Position numbers and translations under genes: made by a program. Below the pieces are notes generated by a model. It worked only from the letters and a program-made list of their open reading frames with translations. It did not search any database and was not told where the DNA came from. Below are positions 1 through 5,256 of a stretch of 7,716 nucleotides of DNA, in pieces. The number at the start of each line of letters is the position of its first letter. Position 1 is the stretch's first letter. Source of the DNA: an uncultured Halomicronema sp. (GTDB taxonomy: Bacteria; Cyanobacteriota; Cyanobacteriia; Phormidesmidales; Phormidesmidaceae); the NCBI GenBank assembly GCA_937897665.1, contig CALCPB010000172.1, positions 1 to 7,716 on the forward strand, in the 5' to 3' direction.

Positions 1-78
1 GACAAAATTCCTGCGCTGCTAGCCGCCACCCACGAACGGCTGAAGGGCAAAACCGTGCAGCGATTGTCACGCAGTTAA
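1..78 (+). CDS. C-terminal end of an unidentified protein (partial)
   Basis: Reading from base 1 gives 25 codons ending at TAA (76-78). The tail includes LLAATHERLKGKTVQRLSRS: a leucine/alanine-rich stretch that could form an amphipathic helix, then a basic end. The start lies outside the window, so length and family cannot be judged, and I do not recognise the tail. Frame 2 closes within about 20 bases. Frame 3 stays open to about 215 but runs over the well-supported lipoprotein gene and yields an arginine-rich, unconvincing peptide. The next gene starts 51 bases downstream on the same strand, so cotranscription is possible. Confidence 0.5.
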   Translation, partial: DKIPALLAATHERLKGKTVQRLSRS

Positions 79-116
79 TCACGATATTCAAAGGTGGGGA
101 TAGCAGAGTCGCCAAC

Positions 117-123
117 AGAGAGG
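117..123 (+). promoter_or_regulatory. Shine-Dalgarno site deciding the lipoprotein start
   Basis: AGAGAGG ends six bases before GTG at 130. This supports GTG 130 over the in-frame GTG at 94 or TTG at 124. The protein from 130 then begins MKLK, a normal basic n-region for a lipoprotein signal peptide. Confidence 0.6.
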
Positions 124-129
124 TTGATC

Positions 130-594
130 GTGAAGCTAAAAAGTGGACTCTCCCTTACCGCACTGGTGGCCGTCGTCAGCTGGGGATTAGCCAGCTGCGA
201 ACGCGATCGCTCTACTGAGCCCAATCTGGCCCCCTGGATTGGGCAAACGGTAACGCTGAACGCCGATCACCTCGTCTGCATTCCCTTTAGTAGCCGCGAT
301 GCGAGGGGAATTGACAGATGGCTGGTGAATCGCGACACCACCGCCTATCTGATGGTGAATGCTGACATCCAATCCGCTTGCCGTCAGGATTTCAACGAAC
401 TGATCGGCCCGGTATCGGCAGGCAGTCAAGCCGAAGTGGTGAGCTTTCTCACTGAATATGGCTTACTGGTGAGCCACGAAAACCTCCAAGCCGTTCTACG
501 CATCGAAGTTGAGACCCCGGAACCGTCATCCTTGCTGGTCAAAACCCAGGTTGAAAGTAATGCCGAGGGCTATGTATTGCCTTGGGAACCGTAG
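130..594 (+). CDS. Small predicted lipoprotein of unknown function
   Basis: The 154-residue product begins with a clear lipoprotein signal. A basic n-region (MKLK) is followed by a hydrophobic core at residues 6-20 and a lipobox, LASC, with Cys23 as the predicted lipidated residue. The mature protein should therefore be anchored to a membrane facing the periplasm. GTG 130 is chosen as start because AGAGAGG precedes it by six bases and because the longer form from 94 would bury the signal behind 12 polar residues. The mature part has two further cysteines (Cys50 and Cys84) that could form a disulfide, and no transmembrane segment or repeat. I recognise no domain. The gene follows an unidentified plus-strand gene and precedes the Uma2 gene by 162 bases. 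That the product is a lipoprotein is well supported; its job is unknown. Confidence 0.8.
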   Translation: MKLKSGLSLTALVAVVSWGLASCERDRSTEPNLAPWIGQTVTLNADHLVCIPFSSRDARGIDRWLVNRDTTAYLMVNADIQSACRQDFNELIGPVSAGSQAEVVSFLTEYGLLVSHENLQAVLRIEVETPEPSSLLVKTQVESNAEGYVLPWEP

Positions 595-627
595 CCGCTC
601 CCTCAATCGTGCTGGCAAAATTTCGAT

Positions 628-653
628 TCTGATAGCCGCCTCTGATAGCCGCC
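628..653 (+). repeat. Perfect 13-bp tandem duplication
   Basis: TCTGATAGCCGCC occurs twice back to back (628-640 and 641-653) in the spacer between the lipoprotein and Uma2 genes. There are only two copies, so it looks like a slippage duplication rather than an array. A TACAAT hexamer at 709-714 could be a -10 box for the Uma2 gene, but no good -35 lies at the right distance. Confidence 0.85.
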
Positions 654-756
654 ACCGATGCACGATCTCAAGATAAAACCGGCAATGCTTCTCTCGCTTT
701 GAGGCCATTACAATTAAAGTGTCTAATCCGATTCGCCCGGTAGAAATACAGTCTCT

Positions 757-1311
757 ATGGCGATGAGCAGAACGGTTACCAAATGGACCATTGCCGACTA
801 TCACCGCATGATTACAGCGGGGGTGTTGAACGATCGCCAAGTCGAACTGATTGACGGTGACGTGGTTGACATGTCCCCTGAATTACCGATTCATCAAGCA
901 ACCTATCGCCGGAGCGAAAAGATCCTAGCGCAAGCTTTGGGCGATCGCGCCGTCATTTTCACTGCGGCCCCAATTACCCTGCCCGAGAACAGCGAACCTC
1001 AGCCCGATATTTGTATCGCGATGCCGCCCGAGTCGCGCTACGACCAGCGTCACCCGACACCCACCGATATTTACTGGCTGATTGAAGTTGCCAACTCGAC
1101 CCGAGACTACGATTTAGGCCCAAAAGCCCAGCTCTACGCTCAGCACCAGATTCGCGAATACTGGGTGATTGACATCCCCCAACAGCGGCTGTGGCTCCAT
1201 CGTCAGCCCTTGTCGCCAGGCTATCAATCTGTTGTTCACGTCAATTCGGGTACCGTTGCGCCCCTGGCTTTTCCTGACGTTCGCCTGGAGGTGGCTCGTT
1301 GGTTGAATTAA
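757..1311 (+). CDS. Uma2-family protein (PD-(D/E)XK nuclease fold)
   Basis: The 184-residue product matches the Uma2 (DUF820) family, highly expanded in cyanobacteria, whose fold is that of restriction-type PD-(D/E)XK nucleases; activity and substrate are unproven for nearly all members. Signature blocks appear in order: an N-terminal helix with YHRMITAGVL, then VELIDGDVVDMSP (29-41, Glu30), QPDICIA (82-88, Asp84), WLIEVANST (107-115, Glu110), Lys123 in KAQLYAQ, and REYWVID (133-139). Asp84, Glu110 and Lys123 are the likely active-site residues, so the copy looks intact. Length is typical. A second ATG at 763 could also be used; neither has a strong Shine-Dalgarno. No mobile element or antitoxin partner adjoins it. 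Family membership is confident; a nuclease role is inferred from the fold. Confidence 0.92.
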   Translation: MAMSRTVTKWTIADYHRMITAGVLNDRQVELIDGDVVDMSPELPIHQATYRRSEKILAQALGDRAVIFTAAPITLPENSEPQPDICIAMPPESRYDQRHPTPTDIYWLIEVANSTRDYDLGPKAQLYAQHQIREYWVIDIPQQRLWLHRQPLSPGYQSVVHVNSGTVAPLAFPDVRLEVARWLN

Positions 1312-1379
1312 GTCACCAGTCCGCCAAGGGTCTATGATTGACAGTGATTTGGGCGATCGCAGGAGCGCACAGCAAAACC

Positions 1380-1604
1380 ATGTTGAATAAAGTACTCAAC
1401 GGACTGAACTGGCTACTCGTGGCCAATCTCTTTTTTGTACTGGCAAGTTTTGGCTGGTTTGCCACCGCCGTGGTGGGTCGCAGCATGAACGTCAACCTGG
1501 GATTAGAAACCTGGTATAGCCTGTGGACACCGGTATTTCAACCCGCGATCGGCATTTTGATGGCCGGGGCGATCGCGATCGGCATTCTCGGCTGGTCCTC
1601 CTAA
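1380..1604 (+). CDS. Small two-helix membrane protein, conserved type
   Basis: The product is 74 residues with two hydrophobic segments: about 10-31 (from WLLVANLFF through FATAVV) and about 51-72 (from PVFQPAIG to ILGW). They are joined by a short loop, NVNLGLETWYSLWTP. I have an impression of similar short proteins in other cyanobacteria, but I know of no function. The frame is open back to a TTG at 1338, but the 14 extra residues there are polar and unlike a start. ATG 1380 begins MLNKVLNGLNW directly before helix 1. A GGAG at 1362-1365 is too far upstream to be a good ribosome site. The gene lies 68 bases after the Uma2 gene on the same strand. TTGACA at 1338-1343 has no -10 partner. Confidence 0.72.
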   Translation: MLNKVLNGLNWLLVANLFFVLASFGWFATAVVGRSMNVNLGLETWYSLWTPVFQPAIGILMAGAIAIGILGWSS

Positions 1605-1633
1605 AAGTTAGCCTCACTGCGTGAGAGCTGAGC

Positions 1634-1669
1634 CCAGCACTCAACATTCGCGCCATCTCCAGCACTCAA
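1634..1669 (+). repeat. 11-bp direct repeat in the convergent spacer
   Basis: CCAGCACTCAA occurs at 1634-1644 and again at 1659-1669, 25 bp apart. The spacer separates the convergent ends of the small membrane protein and the GPH symporter. A short hairpin, CTCAC-TGC-GTGAG, lies just to the left (about 1613-1625). It has no U-run on the plus strand, so it is a weak terminator candidate at best. No clear intrinsic terminator for either gene was found here. Confidence 0.6.
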
Positions 1670-1735
1670 ATTTCAGACAACGAGTCCAACTCCCAATCTG
1701 AACCCTGCACCGGCCACCCTAGACCTTCTTTACCC

Positions 1736-3217
1736 CTACTCCGCCTTGTTCTCCTGCGTCTTTGAGCGACGCTGTTCGCTCAGCTTCAGCAAAGTCTCCG
1801 CATGTACTGCCCGTGTAATCGGGTAGAAATAGCACAGAACCAGCGCACAAATCAGCAGTACCAGCGGCACCGGCCCCATAAACAGCCGAATCGCCACCAA
1901 CGCGGATTGCGGTTGCGTGGCTTGCTCGGCGATGAATCCCGACCCTTCTAGTGCCGCTCCCACCAAAAATAAGCCCACTGCCAGTCCCATCTTTTGCAGC
2001 AGTGTCATAAAGGCATAAAAGATGCCTTCTCGGCGTTGCCCCGTTTGCAGCTCATCCAGCTCGATAACATCCGGCAGCATCGCCCAGGGCACCACATAGG
2101 CCGTGGCCACCCCAAAACTTGCCGCTACACAGAGCGCATACAACAATCCAATTTGTCCTGGCTGCAATAAAAACAGCCCAATTTGCACCACGAGCCAGGC
2201 ACCGATGCCGACGTAAAAGAGTCCCTGTTTTCCGAGGTAGCGACTGAGCAAGTTGCAGGGCACCATCATCACGATCGCAGTGCCCTGTACCAGCAATGCA
2301 GGCAAGAAGTAGGAATCAAGCCCCATCCAAAACGTGGCATAGAAGGGAATAATACTGGCCGTAATTTGCAGGGCCAGCCAGGAAAATAGATAAATACCGA
2401 TGACATACCAAAAGGGCCGGTTGCGAAACGCGATGATCAGCGAGGGGCCTAAGATTTGAGGGGATTCCGGCGGTTGAATATCAACGAGTGGGTTAGGCGG
2501 TGGGGACTCGGCAGTGGCACGATCTCGGGCCGGTGCAAACGCCTGCATTTGGCGAGCGCGGGGAAAGGTCCCAAAGACACAAATCAATAATGGAACGATC
2601 GCAATCAAGCCGCACACGCCGCCCAACATGGCGTATTGCCGTGCCAAATCAGCCACACTGCCCTGGTCAGAAATAATCAACAACCCCAGCGCTAGAGCCA
2701 AAATCGCCCCAAACAGCGAAAAGCCGAGGCGAAAAGTGCTCAGATCCGTCCGTTCGTCATAGTCCTCAGACAGCTCGGCAGTCAGGGTCGTGTAGGGCAA
2801 ATTGGTGGTGGTGAAAAAGATTTGAAACAGGATCGATGTGATGACGTAATACCAAAACCGAAATCCTGAACTGCCCCCAGGCACTAGCCACATCAAAAAG
2901 AACGTAATGCCAAAGGGAATTACACTCAACAAAATCCACGGATAGCGCCGCCCCCAACGGGTTTGAGTGCGATCGCTCAATACCCCCACCAGCGGATCGT
3001 TGACGGCATCCCACACCTTGCCGATGAGCAACACGGTGCCCGCGGCGAGGGGGTTGAGCCCCGCCACCTTGGTTAAAAAGATCAGAAAGGAAAAGGCAAT
3101 CAGGTTCGAGGTCATGCCCGCACCCATGTCGCCGATGCCGTAGGCGACCTTCGTCCACAACGAAAGTTTGAGCGGTGAGGTCACCTGACCCGCCGGGGCG
3201 GAAAAATCCTGGGTCAT
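1736..3217 (-). CDS. GPH-family (MelB-like) sugar:cation symporter
   Basis: The 493-residue product is an inner-membrane transporter of the major facilitator superfamily, glycoside-pentoside-hexuronide:cation symporter type, with about 12 predicted helices. Family landmarks: YGIGDMGAG (26-34) in helix 1, with Asp30 at the position of MelB Asp19; KVWDAVNDP (67-75) in helix 2, whose Asp70 and Asp74 match the sodium/proton-binding Asp55 and Asp59 of E. coli MelB; SDRTQTRWGRR (81-91) in the first cytoplasmic loop; PYTTLTAELS...ERT (141-157); and LPDVIELDELQTGQRREG (381-398) before helix 11, with Lys410 or nearby Lys409 in the region of MelB Lys377. A proline-rich central loop spans about 222-255. 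ATG 3217 has GAGGG seven bases upstream. Cation coupling is likely because the aspartates are kept. Substrate cannot be read from sequence; many cyanobacteria carry unassigned members. It is divergent from the phosphoribosyltransferase gene and convergent with the small membrane protein gene. Confidence 0.92.
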   Translation of the reverse strand: MTQDFSAPAGQVTSPLKLSLWTKVAYGIGDMGAGMTSNLIAFSFLIFLTKVAGLNPLAAGTVLLIGKVWDAVNDPLVGVLSDRTQTRWGRRYPWILLSVIPFGITFFLMWLVPGGSSGFRFWYYVITSILFQIFFTTTNLPYTTLTAELSEDYDERTDLSTFRLGFSLFGAILALALGLLIISDQGSVADLARQYAMLGGVCGLIAIVPLLICVFGTFPRARQMQAFAPARDRATAESPPPNPLVDIQPPESPQILGPSLIIAFRNRPFWYVIGIYLFSWLALQITASIIPFYATFWMGLDSYFLPALLVQGTAIVMMVPCNLLSRYLGKQGLFYVGIGAWLVVQIGLFLLQPGQIGLLYALCVAASFGVATAYVVPWAMLPDVIELDELQTGQRREGIFYAFMTLLQKMGLAVGLFLVGAALEGSGFIAEQATQPQSALVAIRLFMGPVPLVLLICALVLCYFYPITRAVHAETLLKLSEQRRSKTQENKAE

Positions 3218-3309
3218 TCCATATCCCTCACTTCAGTAGGATGAGCATATCAGGTTGTATCATGGCTCAATCTTGTTTTGCTGCCGCTCATACTGTTGTC
3301 ATCGCCCCT

Positions 3310-3834
3310 ATGTCTGACCTTTACGTCACCTTAGACGAGTACCACACCCTCATCGAAACCCTGGCCCTCAAAGTCCACGAATCAGGCTGGGAATTTAACC
3401 AAATCGTTTGCCTCGCCAAAGGTGGGCTCCGCGTTGGCGACATTCTCTGCCGGCTATATGACACGCCGCTGGCTATTTTATCAACTGCTTCCTATGGTGG
3501 CGAAAATAATCAAACCCGTGGCACTGTCACCTTTTCCCGCGATATCAGCATGACCACGGCCAACCTCGGCAGCCGAGTTTTATTAGTGGATGACCTCGTG
3601 GATTCGGGAGCCACATTGGAACGCAGCATCAAGTGGCTAGAGCATAAATTTGGCTTTTACATTGATGAGATTCGCACTGCCGTCATTTGGCAAAAGGAAT
3701 GCTCTTCGGCCAAACCCGACTACTACGCCCAATATCTCGCCGACAACCCCTGGATTCATCAGCCCTTTGAGAAATACGAGCAGATGAGTTTGGCTGACCT
3801 CGCCCAAAGCCGACAGGTGCCTGAGACGGTTTAG
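3310..3834 (+). CDS. Phosphoribosyltransferase, purine (Hpt/Gpt-like) type
   Basis: The 174-residue product is a type I phosphoribosyltransferase, probably cytoplasmic, transferring the phosphoribosyl group of PRPP to a base, most likely a purine in salvage. Key motifs: CLAKGGLRVGD (34-44), the early PPi-binding loop; SYGG (61-64); the PRPP-binding signature RVLLVDDLVDSGAT (89-102) with acidic pair Asp94-Asp95; and a C-terminal NPWIHQPFEKYE, resembling the base-side end of xanthine-guanine and hypoxanthine enzymes. The frame is open back to 3175, inside the divergent symporter gene. ATG 3310 is chosen because MSDLYVTLDEYHTLIETLAL begins as family members do; ATG 3241 and 3262 add low-complexity residues and remain possible. 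No Shine-Dalgarno precedes 3310, common in cyanobacteria. The exact base (hypoxanthine, guanine or xanthine) is not determined. Confidence 0.88.
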   Translation: MSDLYVTLDEYHTLIETLALKVHESGWEFNQIVCLAKGGLRVGDILCRLYDTPLAILSTASYGGENNQTRGTVTFSRDISMTTANLGSRVLLVDDLVDSGATLERSIKWLEHKFGFYIDEIRTAVIWQKECSSAKPDYYAQYLADNPWIHQPFEKYEQMSLADLAQSRQVPETV

Positions 3835-3882
3835 CGCCGCAAAAGTTCATCAAATCTGTCCGCCACTCCCCGCTCCATAACG

Positions 3883-3913
3883 AAAAACCTCGCTCGTCAA
3901 TGACAAGCGAGGT
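3883..3913 (-). terminator. Intrinsic terminator, minus strand
   Basis: On the minus strand ACCTCGCT (3906-3913) pairs perfectly with AGCGAGGT (3887-3894), an 8-bp GC-rich stem. A further 3-bp GTC/GAC pairing lies inside, leaving an ATT triloop. A run of five T follows at once (AAAAA at 3883-3887 on the plus strand). This is the classic layout for ending the PEP-CTERM transcript, about 125 bases past its stop. The plus-strand side lacks a U-run, so it is a poor terminator for the phosphoribosyltransferase gene. Confidence 0.75.
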
Positions 3914-4036
3914 AAAGTGACAGTCCAAACGGTCCTCAAGGCAAATTGATTGCCGGAGCTGAGGTTGGTTTGAGGATATTCTCTATATTCTCAAGGAGAG
4001 CTGCTCCATCAGGTCAAATGGGACAACTTCTCAGTT

Positions 4037-4750
4037 CTAAACTGCAGTAGAGCGCTTACGCCGCACTGCACCAAAGGCCGCTGCAGCGCCCAATCCCACC
4101 GCGAGGAAAGGCTCCGGCACTTTCTCCGCATCTTCGTTAGCGGTGTCGTACCAGCCCTGGCTGCTGTAGTTGAACTTCGTCAACTCGTGAGAGGCGTTGT
4201 ATTCAGCATCCACATCGGCCACACCGTGGAACCAAATACCGATTTTCTCCTCATAAAACGTGCCTTTCCAATCAGCACCGAGATCCGTCCGGCTGTTGAT
4301 GTCAGTCATGTCAACGGCAAAGCTGAAAGTCCGCTCATTACCCACAGTGCTGACAGCTAAGTCCCAAGAATTTAGATAGACGCTGTTGCTGTCTTTCCAG
4401 CTATCACTGCCGTTACGACCGTTGTAGGTGTAAGCGGTCAGCTTTTCGGCCACGCCGTCCAGATAGAACATCGTGTACTCTTGCTTGTCCCCTTTCGGAT
4501 TGGGGCCTTCACTCAGCACTAACCAAGCACCATCCGCCAATTTCCCGTTCTTCTCAGCAAAGGTAGAAGACCAGGTCAGCATTTCGCTGTTAGTGTCATA
4601 GGTCGTCGTGATGGACTTATGAACGCCGACATTTTGGTTGCCGCCAATGGATTGAGAGTCGTAGGAAAATTTTGCTGCAGATGCCGGTTGAGCGGCGATC
4701 GCCACCGGAATCACAGCAGCCGCTCCCAGGGCTAAAAGATCAATACGCAT
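4037..4750 (-). CDS. PEP-CTERM sorting-domain protein, exported
   Basis: The 237-residue product has an N-terminal signal peptide and a C-terminal PEP-CTERM sorting signal. Residues 1-25 form a hydrophobic leader ending in PASA, with predicted cleavage before Ala26. Residues 211-214 read VPEP, followed by a hydrophobic segment (215-229) and the basic cluster RRKR (230-233). In this system an exosortase cuts near PEP after export, and the protein is surface-bound or released with exopolysaccharide. The 185-residue mature part is polar and rich in Asn, Asp, Ser, Thr and aromatics (for example WLVLSEGPNPKGDKQEYTMF at 76-95), fitting a secreted beta-rich fold; I assign no function to it. ATG 4750 is preferred over ATG 4765 because GGAGAGG sits six bases before it. 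No exosortase gene is in the window. The gene has a likely promoter and palindrome upstream and a terminator downstream, so it is probably monocistronic. Confidence 0.87.
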   Translation of the reverse strand: MRIDLLALGAAAVIPVAIAAQPASAAKFSYDSQSIGGNQNVGVHKSITTTYDTNSEMLTWSSTFAEKNGKLADGAWLVLSEGPNPKGDKQEYTMFYLDGVAEKLTAYTYNGRNGSDSWKDSNSVYLNSWDLAVSTVGNERTFSFAVDMTDINSRTDLGADWKGTFYEEKIGIWFHGVADVDAEYNASHELTKFNYSSQGWYDTANEDAEKVPEPFLAVGLGAAAAFGAVRRKRSTAV

Positions 4751-4756
4751 CGTTAT

Positions 4757-4763
4757 CCTCTCC
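4757..4763 (-). promoter_or_regulatory. Shine-Dalgarno site deciding the PEP-CTERM start
   Basis: GGAGAGG on the minus strand ends six bases before ATG 4750 and lies inside the codons that would follow the alternative ATG at 4765. It therefore favours ATG 4750, which gives a signal peptide beginning MRIDLLALG. Confidence 0.65.
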
Positions 4764-4767
4764 ATGT

Positions 4768-4786
4768 ATCTATCAATACGATAGAT
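4768..4786 (-). repeat. Inverted repeat in the PEP-CTERM leader
   Basis: ATCTATC (4768-4774) and GATAGAT (4780-4786) are perfect 7-bp arms around a 5-base centre. The element sits just upstream of the ribosome site of the PEP-CTERM gene and downstream of the putative promoter. It could be a weak hairpin in the 5' leader or a protein-binding palindrome; the sequence does not say which. Confidence 0.6.
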
Positions 4787-4822
4787 TCAGGCGAGTGCAC
4801 CTAGGCGAAGTTACGGTGAAGT

Positions 4823-4852
4823 TTGATAGCAATCAGCCGAAGCCACTGTAAA
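4823..4852 (-). promoter_or_regulatory. Candidate sigma-70 promoter of the PEP-CTERM gene
   Basis: On the minus strand TTTACA (4847-4852; five of six matches to TTGACA) and TATCAA (4823-4828; four of six to TATAAT) are separated by 18 bases. Transcription would start near 4815, giving a leader of about 65 bases before ATG 4750. It lies between the two inverted repeats of this spacer. Confidence 0.42.
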
Positions 4853-4862
4853 CTCACGGATT

Positions 4863-4888
4863 CTTTATCTGGTTTTCCTCAGATAAAG
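4863..4888. repeat. Perfect 9-bp inverted repeat upstream of the PEP-CTERM promoter
   Basis: CTTTATCTG (4863-4871) and CAGATAAAG (4880-4888) are exact reverse complements separated by 8 bases. The element begins 10 bp upstream of the putative -35 box of the PEP-CTERM gene. Neither side carries a T-run, and the arms are AT-rich, so a terminator is unlikely. A regulator-binding palindrome fits its position, but no regulator is known. Confidence 0.7.
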
Positions 4889-5004
4889 CCAAGCTGAATG
4901 CGCTTTCTCCAGAGAATTACTGCCGCATTAAGACTGAGGCATCACGGCTCAAGCACCCGGCACTGCTGAATTTTCTAGATCCTGCAGATCAAATAAGTGG
5001 GCTG

Positions 5005-5033
5005 CCTGTGAGCTTGCTCGCAATGCTCACAGG
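5005..5033. repeat. Strong hairpin-forming inverted repeat
   Basis: CCTGTGAGC (5005-5013) pairs perfectly with GCTCACAGG (5025-5033). Inside, TTG (5014-5016) can pair with CAA (5021-5023) around a CTCG loop, leaving one bulged T. No T-run follows on either strand, so it is not a standard intrinsic terminator. It lies about 225 bases past the glucosidase stop and 250 bases upstream of the PEP-CTERM start. Possible roles are a transcript 3'-end stabiliser, a small structured RNA or a dispersed repeat. Confidence 0.7.
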
Positions 5034-5256
5034 TCGCACGACAAATCTGGCTCCTTCGATTTTCTTGATAATGCATCAGCCATGCCCAGCATTAGCCATG
5101 ACACAAGTTACTGGCAACATACTGTTGCTTTTGACACAGCTATCTACGTATCTCTGACAGCCGCTGCGACTAATCACACCCGTCGCCATAGTCAGTTGCG
5201 AGGGCTCAGTCGTAAAGCTGATTTGATCTGGCACTATGGGATTCTGATCGGAGCAG

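Larger units (their letters stand above)
4751..5256. other. Spacer of about 500 bp without a convincing gene
   Basis: Apart from the start signals, promoter candidate and inverted repeats described separately, I see no gene here. Open frames on both strands around 5076-5384 run antisense to, or out of frame with, the glucosidase end and show no recognisable motif, signal peptide or ribosome site. No tRNA-like or repeat-array structure was seen. No obvious terminator follows the glucosidase stop at 5257. Confidence 0.6.

Noticed and set aside
1338..1343. TTGACA as a -35 box for the small membrane-protein gene
   Set aside because: The expected -10 position (about 1361-1366) reads AGGAGC, so no promoter is formed at normal spacing.
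2766..3158. A 130-residue minus-strand frame inside the symporter gene
   Set aside because: It is an out-of-frame shadow of a well-supported transporter, rich in Arg, His and Gly.
5110..5136. GCAAC-ATACT-GTTGC followed by TTTT on the plus strand as a terminator
   Set aside because: The stem is only 5 bp, and no plus-strand gene ends upstream of it.
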